A DNA stretch of 64,000 nt from assembly GCA_043228905.1 (NCBI GenBank), contig JBHGNT010000013.1:1240001-1304000 (forward strand), in the 5' to 3' direction. A program made the position numbers and the translations under genes. How positions within the stretch are numbered: the stretch's first letter is position 1; the number at the start of each line of letters is the position of its first letter. The DNA comes from Azolla caroliniana (Eukaryota; Polypodiophyta). Under the pieces are notes generated by a model. The model was not told where the DNA came from and searched no databases. It saw nothing but the letters and a program-made list of their open reading frames with translations. Of the stretch, positions 1-9,723 are shown in pieces.

Positions 1-54
1 GACAGTTTGTTCATCTTCCCATCCTCATAGCTCTCCCTCTCATAAGCCATAGTT

Positions 55-1070
55 ATGTCTGACTCAACTAGTGAGTTAGGCCAAATAATGGTAGCCTTAC
101 GACAACTACAACTTGAAAATGAAGCTCTTTGAAATTCTTTACAAGAACTTCAAGTCGGTACCTCCCTATCCTCACAACCCCCGAACCCTAGTCTCCCACA
201 ACAACCTAGCCTAGAGCCCGATCTTCTACCAACATCTAGCCTAGCTTTGTCATAGTTTCTTGAGCCTAAGGTTAGCCTCCCAGAAAAATTTGATGGAACG
301 AGGTCGTGTTTCCGAGGGTTCATCAACCAAGTTCAACTTATCATTCGGCTACAACCTCAACGTTATGGAGATGGTCTTCGACAAGTCGGCCTTGTGGGCA
401 CCCTTCTCTCCGGTCCGGCCCAAGCTTGGTTTGCACCATTGGTAGAAACCTCGTCACCTCTATTGGAGGACTTTCCCGCCTTCCTCGCCGAGTTAGAGGT
501 CACATTTGGAGAGACGGACCGACGACGTACATCTCTTAACAAGATTTATGCACTCGAACAAGGTTCGCGTGCAGCTTCGGTCTATGCTTCAGAATTTTGA
601 CAACTAGCATGCAACGTCAATTGGGATGATCAAGCTTTAGCTGATCACTTTCGGTGCGGCCTTCGAAGCAATGTCAAGAATCTTCTCTTAAACTTTCCGG
701 AGCCCACCTCGTTATCCCAAGCGATTTCACAAGCAGTCCATTGTGACAATCGTCTTTTCGAATTTCCCCAAGAAGAGCGCCGGACTTGGGTTCCACCTCA
801 TTCACTTCCACGCCATGCCTCGATCATACAACCCCAGGCATCCTCACACTCGCCTACTTTGGCAAATGCTCCTGTCCCCATGGAAATTGATCAAGCCCGA
901 TTTCAGCCATTGACTGATGCTGAACGACAATTTCGGCGGGCTAATGGCTTGTGCATGTATTGTGGCGCCTCCGGTCATGTCGTTCGCCATTGTCCTAGGA
1001 GTACTCGCCCACAATTCCATCGAGCTAACAGACCCCAACATCCGGAAAACGACATCGTTCGGTTGCAGTA
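55..1070 (+). pseudogene. Gag of Tcn1-like Ty3 element
   Basis: One frame runs from an ATG at 55 to 1070, with stops near 130, 253 and 598. The text around 280-480 (PEKFDGT, then LLSGPAQAWFAPL) is the capsid-like retrotransposon Gag core. A zinc knuckle CMYCGASGHVVRHC lies near 954-995 with all four CCHC ligands. In life it would form the cytoplasmic particle and bind the element RNA. Protease follows in another frame. It is a pseudogene because of the stops. Confidence 0.75.
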
Positions 1071-1076
1071 GGAGCC

Positions 1077-1466
1077 ATGCAACTAAACATCTCCCATCGC
1101 CCACATTCTCTTGGTTCCATTGCCCGACCATTAGGCAATTTCACATTGGAGGTATGGCTTTCGTTTAACTCTAGTTCCATTCAGTCTGTTGCTTTACTTG
1201 ATTCTGGGGCATCTTCTTGCTTCATCGACATCGCATTTGCCCAAGCACATGGCGTACCTGTCGTTGGCCTCTCAAAACCCATTCCAGTTGAAGCCATCAA
1301 CGGGTGCGTCCTCTCATCAGGTGCAATTACTCAAGCTACAATCCCATTAGGGCTTCGGGTGGGCTCACACCAGGAGGAGCTCGCCTTTTACCTCATCGCA
1401 TCTCCTCGACATCCGATCGTCTTAGAACTAACGTGGTTGGAGGTGCACAATCCAATAGTGGATTAG
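1077..1466 (+). pseudogene. Aspartic protease of Tcn1-like Ty3 element
   Basis: The segment carries LLDSGASSCFID near 1197-1230, the D-S/T-G-A active site of retroviral-type aspartic proteases, followed by a hydrophobic segment and LELTWLEVHNP, matching the usual LGLPWL..HNP motif. It would process the Gag-Pol polyprotein. It is in a different frame from Gag, and a stop at 1464-1466 separates it from RT, so it cannot be made as part of one polyprotein. Confidence 0.75.
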
Positions 1467-1587
1467 TGCAACCGCTCGATCACATTTAGCAAGCCAAGAT
1501 GCTCGTGCAAAAGTATGAAGGTAAATTCAGTTTCCTATCCTTCGGAGACCGTCGATTCCGAATTGACTACCCCATCATCGGTCCAGG

Positions 1588-2995
1588 ATGGGTTTGTTTG
1601 TGGCGCCATTTCTAACACACTCCATGTTATTCAAATACCAACACTTCTCTGACGTATTTGAAAAATGTAATGTTGATCGTTTGCTTGAACATCGGCTCTA
1701 CGATTGTCTGATTGATCTTCAAGAAGGTGCGTGTCCACCCTTTGGTCCTCTATATGCGTTATCTACACCAGAGTTGAAGGCCCTTCGTGTGTATCTCGAT
1801 GAGAACCTCGAGAAAGGATTTATTCAACCTTCTAAGTCACCAGCCGGGGCCCCCATTTTATTTGTAAAGAAGAAGGACGGCTCTCTACGCTTATGCGTCA
1901 ACTACCGAGGTCTCAACAAACTCACTGTGCGCAACCGCTATCCGCTACCTCTGATCCCCGAACTCCTTGATCGGCTCTGAGTTGCGCGTGTCTTCTCCAA
2001 AGTTGATCTGCGTGGAGCGTACAATCTAGTACGCATCAAGCCGGGGGATGAATGGAAAACCGCATTTCGAACACGGTATGGGCATTTCAAATACAAGTAA
2101 TGCCTTTTGGTCTTACTAACGCTCCCGCAGTTTTTCAACATATGATGAACGATATATTCCGGGAATATCTTGATCTTCTTGTTGTCATTTACCTCGATGA
2201 TATTCTCATTTTCTCGCCAAACATGGAGGAGCACACTCGCCAAGTCTGATTAGTTCTTGCCAAACTTCACGAGCATGGCCTTTATGTCAAAGGCGAGAAA
2301 TGTGAGTTCGACCGTACCTCGATCGAATTTCTGGGCTACATCATCTCGCCCACTGGCATCACCATGGATATGAAGAAGGTCTCTGTCATTCAGGCGTGGG
2401 CGACTCAGAGGCGACTTAAAGATGTGCAATCCTTCCTCGGCTTCACGAATTTTTACCGTCGCTTCATCAAGGGGTTTTCCACCCTAGCACAACCTCTGAT
2501 CACTCTCACCCATAAAGGCACTCCATTTTTATGGACCTCGGAGGCGCAAAATGCTTTCGACTCACTCAAACACGCATTCATCACTGCCCCGGTGCTGCTA
2601 CATGCTGACCCCACAAAACCCTTCCAAGTCGAAACCGATGCCTCTGACTTTGCCATTGGCGCCATCTTATCCTAGGCAAATGACAACAACCTAATGCACC
2701 CAGTGGCTTACTATTCCCGAAAATTTACAGCATCCGAAATCAATTATCCCATTTACGACAAGGAGGTTGCTACTATCATTGCTGCCTTTGAATAATGGCG
2801 ACCCTACTTGGCCGACGCACAACATCGTGTCCAGGTAGTGACTAATCATAAAAATTTAGTTTATTTTTCCACCACTCGTACTTTGAATCGAAGGCAGGCC
2901 CGTTGGTCGACATTTCTCGCCGACTACGATTTTGAGATCGTATTTTGACCTGGGGGCCAACATGGGAAGGCTGATGCCCTTTCTCGCCGAGCTGA
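1588..2995 (+). pseudogene. Reverse transcriptase and RNase H of Tcn1-like element
   Basis: RT blocks appear in order: [20 protein letters not shown], then the [13 protein letters not shown] segment, [34 protein letters not shown], and the catalytic box YLDDILIFS near 2190-2216. RNase H starts with ETDASDFAIGAIL near 2630 and ends with a GKADALSRRADL motif near 2965-2998. Stops at 1978, 2098 and 2247 and a frame switch between 1980 and 2052 break it. The residues that can be seen are conserved, so decay followed normal function. Confidence 0.8.
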
Positions 2996-3044
2996 CCTTG
3001 CACTCCACCCTGGGGATGCTGCTTATGCTCAACAATCTAGACGT

Positions 3045-4000
3045 TTGTTGAAACCCGACCAATTGCATCTTTTTGCCACTTGTATGTTGCAGGATGATTC
3101 TTTACTCCAACAAATCACTGATGCATCCAAGACCGATGCGTTCGCCAACAAGATTCGAGATAGTCTGCAAAACCCCTCCAAGGCTACCAAAAGGAAGGAT
3201 CTTGACACCTTCACCATACAAGAGGGTTTGTTGTTCTGAGATCATCTCTTATACGTCCCAGAGGGCCCATGTCGCACCCGGGTGTTGCGGGAATGCCACG
3301 ATGACCCACTTGCAGGTCATTTCGGGGTCGCGAAAACCCTCGAGCTAATCTCAAGGGGGTATTGGTAGCCACAACCATGGAAGTTGTTCAAAGAATACAT
3401 AAAGAGTTGTGAGGTTTGTGCTCGCTCCAAAGCCATTCATCATCGGCCATACGGCTTACTACAGCCACTTCCATGTCCTCGTCGTCCTTGGGCCTCTATC
3501 TCTATGGACTTGATAACTGATCTACCCTTGGTCAATAGCTATGACTCGGTGTTGGTCGTTGTCGATCGGTTTACGAAGATGGCTCACTTCACTCCATGCT
3601 CCAAAACCATTTCCGAAGAAGGAATGGTGCATCTACTACTCAACAATGTGGTGCGGTTGCATGGACTCCCCGATGATGTCATCTCGGATCGCGGACCCCA
3701 GTTTGTCTCTCACTTCTGGCAGCACTTGCTACAAACTTTAGGCATCTCTTTCAAGTTGTCCTTGAGCAAACGGAACGTATCAACCAAATCCTTGAGCAGT
3801 ATCTTCGGTGCTCGGTTAGTTACCAACAAGATGATTGGGTCAACTTACTTTCACTCGCGGAATTCGCCTACAATAATTCTCTCCATGTATCGACTGGCGT
3901 CACTCCCTTCTTTGCAAATTATGGTTTACATCCTCGCTTCAACATTTCCCTTCCTACCACTTCCATGAACCCTTCGGCGGAGGATCGCGCCCACATTTTG
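3045..4000 (+). pseudogene. Integrase of Tcn1-like element
   Basis: The HHCC zinc domain spans about 3285-3430 (ECHDDPLAGHFGVAKTLEL, then CEVCARSK). The catalytic core has MDLITDLP (first Asp, near 3505) and VISDRGPQFVSHFW (second Asp, near 3680). Just after, near 3765, some coding sequence is missing and the frame changes. The segment with the catalytic Glu (TERINQ) is still readable in another frame near 3768-3790. Stops at 3238 and 3368 also interrupt it. Integration activity is lost. Confidence 0.75.
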
Positions 4001-4001
4001 G

Positions 4002-4497
4002 AAGAACTACATCATGATTTATCCTTGGAGCTTAGTCTTGCTAGTGAAGATACAAGAAGCAGGTTGATCGCCATCGATCTTCCACTCCACACTTTGTCGT
4101 TGGAGACATGGTCTAGTTGTTACGTCGACACATCTCTACTACTCATCCATGTGCGAAACTTGATTACAAGAAGTTGGGACCATTCCGTATCATCGAGTGC
4201 ATCAATCTCGTTGCCTTCTGGCTCGCCCTTATATCCCACTTCCGGATTCACGATGTTTTTCATGTGTCCCTCCTCGAACCCCATTATGCTTCACAACTCC
4301 CAGGAGGTCAGGCCCCACCACCACCACCTGTGCAATTGACGACAAGGGAGGAATACGAGGTCGACCAAATCCTTGACTCGCGTTGGCACTGTCGACACTT
4401 GCAATACCTCGTCCTATGGAGGGGTTACCCCATGTCTGAGGCCACGTAGGAACCATCGGCAAATTTACAAAATGCCCCAGAGGTTGTCCAAGATTTT
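4002..4497 (+). pseudogene. C-terminal integrase tail and chromodomain
   Basis: From about 4345 the text EEYEVDQILDSRW, then LQYLVLWRGYPMSEAT, continues after a TAG into EPSANLQNAPEVVQDFHHR. This is a complete canonical chromodomain with the aromatic-cage positions Y, W and Y. The stop replaces the Trp of the usual ATWEP motif by a single-base change. In chromoviruses this domain reads histone methylation and steers integration into heterochromatin. Confidence 0.8.
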
Positions 4498-4545
4498 CAT
4501 CACCGATATCCCCACAAACCAGCGGCCGATTTGGGAAGGCGGCAT

Positions 4546-4556
4546 AGGAGGGGGGA
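4546..4556 (+). promoter_or_regulatory. Polypurine tract of Tcn1-like element
   Basis: The purine run AGGAGGGGGGA sits 3 bp before the 3' LTR, the place where plus-strand DNA synthesis is primed in LTR retrotransposons. Confidence 0.7.
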
Positions 4557-4559
4557 TAA

Positions 4560-4913
4560 TGTCAAGATTCGAACTCTTGACACGACCATGTTATAATCTA
4601 GTATTATGAGTTAACCAAGATATCTAGTACATAGTTATGTATGTAATTGGTCCTTATTATTTTGCTAGCATCATGTGCATAGTTGCTCCCTTGTAGTATT
4701 TACACTTGGCACATGCATGCATACCTACATGCTCTATTGTAGATTCACATGCGTGCAACAAGTATGCATGCCATGTAGTATAAATAGAGGAGTTCACCTT
4801 GAAGGAATTCAAGGTGAACAACACCAATTATGGAGTCTTTGCTTTAATACTATCGTCTTTCTTGTCCATTTGGTTATCTTCTTGCTTGTCTCTTGAGCTT
4901 ATGATCCGTGACA
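4560..4913 (+). repeat. 3' LTR of Tcn1-like Ty3 element (354 bp)
   Basis: The LTR starts TGTCA and ends TGACA, a perfect 5-bp terminal inverted repeat. Its first 23 bases form a hairpin (TGTCAAGA, 7-base loop, TCTTGACA). A TATA box TATAAATA lies at 4779-4786. The next five bases, CCAAG at 4914-4918, are the expected target duplication. The left copy is outside the window. Past this point copia A RT coding resumes on the minus strand. Confidence 0.8.
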
Positions 4914-5871
4914 CCAAGCATACCATACTTCTTCAACATAGTTGTTGCATACTGTTTTTGCAACATATATATACCACTTTAAGATCTGATCATTTCAATA
5001 CCAAGAAAGTATCTAAACTCTCCCAAATGCTTCATATAAAATTGCATTTCCAGATTTTTCTTCAGCTTATGTATTTCATCCATAGAATCACCTCTAATGA
5101 TTAAATCATCTACATATAACAAGATAACAACAATGCAATCATTTATCTTCTTTACATACAATGATGGATCAACTTTTGACATTTTGAAGGCAATTTGTTT
5201 CAGAGATTCTGAAAGTTCTTTATGCCATGCTCTCGGTGCTTGTTTCAGTCCATTGAGGGCCTTTTTCAGCTTACACACATATTCTAGATGCTTCTTATCT
5301 TCAAAACCTGGTGGTTGACACATATACACTTTTTCTTCCAAGTTACCATACAGTAAAAAAGCATTTTTTACATCCATATGGTGCAGAACCCATCTTTTGG
5401 TTGCACTCACAGCAAGTAGTGTCCTCAATGTTGCCATCTTTGCAACCAATGCAAATGTTTCGTCATAATCAATTCCTTGCATCTGGGCATATCCCTTTGC
5501 AACAAGTCTTGCTATATGTCTACTAACATTTCCATTTGAATCATGCTTTGCCTTGTAGACCCATTTGCATCCTACAATAGTTTTTTTCCTTTTGGTAGCT
5601 TTACCAAATCCCATGTTCTGTTTTCAGGCAATGCATCTATTTCTTCTTGCATTGCATTCACCCATTTCTTATCAGATTTTGCTTCATCAAAACTATTTAG
5701 ATCAGGGATTTGTACCACTTTAGACATGTATGCATAATGCATTGTCATGTTTGTATCATAACTGTGAAAGAATAGTGTGTGGAAGCAATAGAAAACCAAA
5801 CACAGAAATGCAGGTTTAATCGAGAGCTTAGAATATACACAGTACATGGGAGAGAGAGAGAGAGAGAGCAC
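4914..5871 (-). pseudogene. Reverse transcriptase of copia A
   Basis: Minus-strand frames give the pre-RT segment (HYAYMSKVV, then WVNAMQEEIDAL), the RT start GCKWVYKAKHDSNGNV, DVKNAFLLYGNLEEKVYM, ALNGLKQAPRAWHKEL and the catalytic LLYVDDLIIRG near 5090-5125. A stop at 4976-4978 follows YFLGIEMIRS. Coding then continues as LQKQYATTMLKKYGMLG right up to 4914, where the Ty3 LTR cuts in. A (GA)10 run at 5849-5868 sits in the linker between integrase and RT. Confidence 0.8.
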
Positions 5872-6559
5872 ACAAACTCAATTCAAAAAATACATCACGA
5901 CTTACCACAATCTTTTTTGTCAAAGGGTTATAGCATCTATACCCTTTTTGCTCCTCTGAATATCCAACAAGAACACATTTTTCAGCTTTTGGATCAAGCT
6001 TACTTCTTACTTCAGCATGTACATGAACATAGGCAAGGCATCCAAACACTTTTAAGTGTCCTAAACTAGGTTTCCTTCCATAGAAACATTCTTCAGGAGT
6101 TACTTCATGTACTCCAGATGTTATACATCTATTTAGAATAAAGTTTGTTGTGTTTACAACTTCTGCCCAGTAATACAATGGCATATTTTTTTCAGTCATC
6201 ATGGCTCTTGCTATGTTCACTAGAGTTCTATTTTTTTTCTCAGCAACTCCATTTTGTTGTGGAGTATATCTACATGTAGACTGTCTCCTTATTCCTTGAT
6301 TACATAGAAAATCAGAAAATTCATTTGAGAAATATTCTCCTGCTCCATCAGATCTTAAACACTTTATTCTAGTCCCGACTTGCTTTTCTACCATGCATTT
6401 GAACTTATGAAAGCAATAAAATACTTCACTTTTTTCTTTCATGAAGTAAACCCATGTTTTCCTTGAGCAATCATCAATAAAAGTTACATAGAACCTGCAA
6501 CCACCAATTGATTGATTTTTTGTTGGTCCCCATACATCCATATGTACCAAATCCAACAA
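5828..6559 (-). pseudogene. Integrase of copia A
   Basis: The frame carries LVHMDVWGP (first catalytic Asp), RSDGAGEYFSNEF (second Asp), and TPQQNGVAEKKNRTL (catalytic Glu), then the copia integrase end VLVGYSEEQKGYRCYNP and the pre-RT motif SRDVFFE. The DDE core reads intact over 240 residues. The zinc/pre-integrase part between protease and this frame (6560-6650) is interrupted by a stop near 6650. Confidence 0.8.
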
Positions 6560-6651
6560 ATTTTTGCTTACATGTCTTTCATTAGGGAAACTGCATTTTT
6601 CCTCAACATATTTTTCAAGGTTTGCATACTTATGTGACCGATTCTTTTATG

Positions 6652-7122
6652 CTACATCTCCACATCTGAGATTACATTCATTCCTTCTGCAAACATGGTT
6701 GTAATCTTTTTAGGCATGTCCACATCTAACACAAACATTCTTCCTTGCCGTTTTCCTTTTGCAATAAGCTTTCCATGTTTCTCTATAAAGCATCCACTTT
6801 GCTTAAATTTAACTTGCATTCCTTGCTCTACTATCTGTCCAACAGAAATAAGATTTTTTGCAAGGTTTGGCACATGCATAACATTCAACATATACTTTGT
6901 TTTTCCTTTTTCTTCCCAGAATGGGATATCTCCAACATGCTTGATTGTATGAGTGGTATTATCACATGTCTGTACGTAACCAAGAATCTCTGGTTCTCTT
7001 AGACTTTCAAACCAATTTGCATGTCTAGTCATATGATTAGATGCCCCATAATCTACATACCACATATAATCTTCATTGCATCTTTGTGAACATTCAGTCA
7101 TTGTTGTTGTTTCATGTTGCAT
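6652..7122 (-). pseudogene. Protease of copia A
   Basis: The text MWYVDYGASNHMTRHANWF is the copia protease active site with the Ser or Thr of DSGA/DTGA replaced by Tyr (D-Y-G-A), which should abolish catalysis. The following VMHVPNLAKNLISVGQI is the usual flap-end motif. Its neighbours upstream are Gag with a zinc knuckle and downstream the integrase. Confidence 0.75.
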
Positions 7123-7251
7123 TACAAATGCACCATCTTTATCACAGTCTTCACTAGTTGAAGCATAGTTATTTTGCTATCTCTTCCCTCTTTTTTCATC
7201 ATTTTGCTTTTTATAGCATTCAGCCTGTGTATGGCTTGGTTTTCCACAATA

Positions 7252-8268
7252 TCAACAACCATCATCATTCAAATAAGTTTGCTTACCTTTGCCTCGATTG
7301 CTACCCCTGCCTGTGATGTTGTTTCTTCCGCTTGTAGCTTGTTGTCCTCTATCTTGATAATTATTGTTGGTTCTAGCTAAACCAAAACTTCCATGGCCTC
7401 TTCCTCGGCCTCTTCCAGCACTATTGTAGAGGGCTTGCCCCTCAGTCTCAGAGTTTCCTTTGTTTACATCATCCATCTAATTTCTTTCTTCCACTACAAG
7501 CATTGAAACTAGATCTGGAAAATAGATGTTTTGAAACTAGATCTGGATGCTATCCCTTGTGAGAATAGATGTTTTGAAGCTTTTATATTGAGGTCCTAAG
7601 CCTCTTAAGCATATTTCCACCATATCATCATCTTCTACCTTTACATTAATAGAAGCAAGTGATTCAAAAATGCTCTTTATTTTCAGAGCATACTCATTAA
7701 CTGACATCTTACCTTTTTCCAAAGGTATTTAGCTTAGTCTTCAATTGAAGCTTTCTAGCCTTTGTGCTTACTACAAACAATTTTACCAAACTGTCCCAAG
7801 CTTCTTTTGGAAGCAAAGCATCTTGTATGTGTCCAAGCATCGAATCTAAGATGTTAACTAACAACCAATGCAATACTTTCCTTGCCCCTTGACTCCATTC
7901 CTTAAATGCTTTAATCTGTGCAGTAGTTGCATTTTCTTTAGGGATCTCTAGAGCCTCTTCTAGGTCTCCTTCAATGTAATCCAAGTATACTTTTCCCATC
8001 AGGAAATGATCTCTAGAGCCTCTTCTAGGTCTCCTTCCATGTAATCCAAGTATCCTTTTCCCATCAAGAAATTTGTCATTTTGAATTTCCACGCAGGGAA
8101 ATTGTTTTTGTCCAACTTTTCTATGACTATTTGGCTTCCATTCTCAGAAGCCATTCTCTCTTTCAAATTAGGGTTTTTGCTACAATTAACTTCACAGACA
8201 ACTCTCTGATTCAGACCAATAAACAGAACCAAACTTCTCAGATTTGTATTATTCCTCTTTACGAGCAA
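7252..8268 (-). pseudogene. Gag of copia A, with a 65-bp tandem duplication
   Basis: Gag begins at an ATG near 8154 on the minus strand (MASENGSQIVIEKLDKNNFP, then WKFKMTNFLMGKGYLDYMEG) and ends near the glycine/arginine-rich AGRGRGRGHGSFGLARTNNN before the zinc-knuckle region near 7200-7260. It is spread over three frames. A direct duplication of 65 bp (7944-8008 and 8009-8073) repeats the GKGYLDYMEGDLEEALE coding segment and shifts the frame, since 65 is not a multiple of three. Confidence 0.75.
7944..8073 (-). repeat. 65-bp tandem direct duplication inside copia A Gag
   Basis: Two adjacent 65-bp units start at 7944 and 8009 with ATCTCTAGAGCCTCTTCTAG. They differ at only a few positions, so the duplication is younger than the element. 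It changes the reading frame. Confidence 0.8.
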
Positions 8269-8272
8269 CTCT

Positions 8273-8284
8273 GCTCTGATACCA
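8273..8284 (-). promoter_or_regulatory. Primer-binding site (initiator tRNA-Met) of copia A
   Basis: The minus strand reads TGGTATCAGAGC, complementary to the 3' end of plant initiator tRNA-Met. It directly abuts the LTR. Confidence 0.85.
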
Positions 8285-8647
8285 TGTTACGAAGGCGCTT
8301 CGGCTCTTCTTAGTGCACAGTGGATCGTGATGTGCTGGATCGTTTAGTGTGCTCAAGACAGAAAAGAAAGGGGGAAGGAGACATACTTTTGTAGCAACCC
8401 AAAAGCTTCTACTTCATTACATAGAACAATACCTCTCTCGTCTGTTTTCTTCTTCTCTTACAACTACACTCATTACTACTTTTTTACCTAAGTTATAAGT
8501 GACTTACATATTCAGCTAATTAGCTATGACTAGCTAAATAGTTGTTTTACCTACATGTCCATTAGTAGCTAATTTCCCAATAGCTAGTATAGAAGATCTC
8601 ACTTACCATCATGCACCATATGCTTTTGTTGAGCTTGTTTCTCAACA
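8285..8647 (-). repeat. 5' LTR of copia A (363 bp)
   Basis: On the + strand it starts TGTTA directly after the primer site and ends CTCAACA. On the minus strand its first 21 bases form a hairpin, TGTTGAG, 7-base loop, CTCAACA. The same hairpin opens the LTR of copia C, so copia A and C are related families. The matching 3' LTR is outside the window. Confidence 0.7.
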
Positions 8648-9180
8648 ATTTTTGCGTCATCGTCACTACTTGCACATTGTCACCACCATTTCTCACACAC
8701 TCGTATCCCCGCGTATCCTTCTTCAACTTCGTCTCCAAAGGGGGGTTGCCTTAGTGGTCACCAAAAAGTGTTATAGGTTTTAGGGTTGATGATGAGAATC
8801 ATTGCGGGGTGGGGGGTAGTGCCTAGAATGGCTCCACCCCAAGGGTTCAACGAGAGAGAAGGAGAGAAAGAAAGGTGTCAAAGACAATGAGATTGAGGGA
8901 GAACTTATTCATTATTCATTCATTCCTCATAAGGGTGTTAAATAGTTACAATGAGTTTGGATACATAGGGGTGCTAGCCCCCTTAGCCATTCACGCAAAC
9001 CACTCACTCACACCTCTTCTTATTTGTCCACTTGTGCATGTGTTCACATACGTATCTACTCACATTCGCAATTACACTTATAATCATATACATTACACAT
9101 ATATAAAACAACATTAAGTTTTTCACCCTCACTCAACTATTCGTGCATCTCATACGGTAACAATCAAACCATTTTTTCTT
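8648..9180. other. Intergenic, nothing recognised
   Basis: I see no coding region or defined repeat. A purine-rich stretch (GAGAGAGAAGGAGAGAAAG) lies near 8850-8870, and a dispersed CA/CACAT-rich tract at 9000-9105. Confidence 0.4.
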
Positions 9181-9678
9181 TTAATTACATTTCTTGATGT
9201 ATTTCCAAGATATGTGCTTGGTCGAGAAACATTCGTTTGCACATGAGAGAATGGCTTTCTTAAAAGCTTCCCATTTGTATTCTAGTGTGGGCCCATGTTG
9301 TATCTTTGTCATTTGTAACATATCCTTAACCGTCTTGGAGTACATGGGCACTCGCTTAAGGTTCATCCTCAAGTGGGGTTGGCATTTCGTACCTTTAAGG
9401 TATGCCCAACTATTTTCGAGTATGATCTGCCGCTTTGTATCATCTGTCATTGTGCTTAAATAGACCTTTCTCTGGAGCGAGTAACACCATATTTCCCCAA
9501 CTCTGTGTGCCCCATATACATTCACATCCGACTTACCATAATGCATGCTAAAAAAATTCACCAATGGCCTCGAGAGATGTGGGTGTTTCCACAATCTCCT
9601 CTTTAATCCCACAGATACAATGTTCTTTGATTCTCGTTCGCATTCTTTCAATTCTCGAGCATCTATGCTTTCTATATT

Positions 9679-9681
<3 letters not shown>
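9181..9681 (-). CDS. Unidentified 166-codon reading frame, possibly a LINE endonuclease-RT linker remnant
   Basis: It is an uninterrupted frame of 166 codons with no family match that I can name. The C-terminal half (WEAFKKAILSCANECFSTKH) is loosely like the linker between endonuclease and RT in LINE proteins. No endonuclease or RT motif is visible on either side. The upstream end is the (AG)n repeat at 9682-9720. It could be a random open frame or a degraded mobile-element piece. Confidence 0.25.

Positions 9682-9720
<39 letters not shown>
9682..9720. repeat. (AG)n microsatellite, about 39 bp
   Basis: An uninterrupted AG dinucleotide run, seen directly. Confidence 0.95.

Positions 9721-9723
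<3 letters not shown>

Larger units (their letters stand above)
1..4913 (+). mobile_element. Ty3 chromovirus, Tcn1-like, decayed, 5' LTR outside window
   Basis: Domains run in Ty3 order: Gag with CCHC knuckle, protease, RT, RNase H, integrase, chromodomain, polypurine tract, 3' LTR. The Gag and the canonical chromodomain resemble fungal/vertebrate-style chromoviruses (Tcn1 type) more than the Tekay, Reina or CRM types of flowering plants. Many in-frame stops and at least two frame changes show it is dead. The 5' LTR and primer site lie left of the window. The 3' LTR ends against copia A reverse-transcriptase sequence, so this element inserted into copia A. Confidence 0.85.
4914..8647 (-). mobile_element. 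Ty1/copia element A, minus strand, truncated by Ty3 insertion
   Basis: Read on the minus strand: LTR (8647-8285), tRNA-Met primer site, Gag, zinc knuckle, protease, integrase, RT. It stops at 4914 in the middle of RT where the Ty3 LTR begins. RNase H and the 3' LTR are therefore expected left of the window, beyond the Ty3 5' LTR. Stops, frameshifts and a tandem duplication in Gag make it non-functional. Confidence 0.85.
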
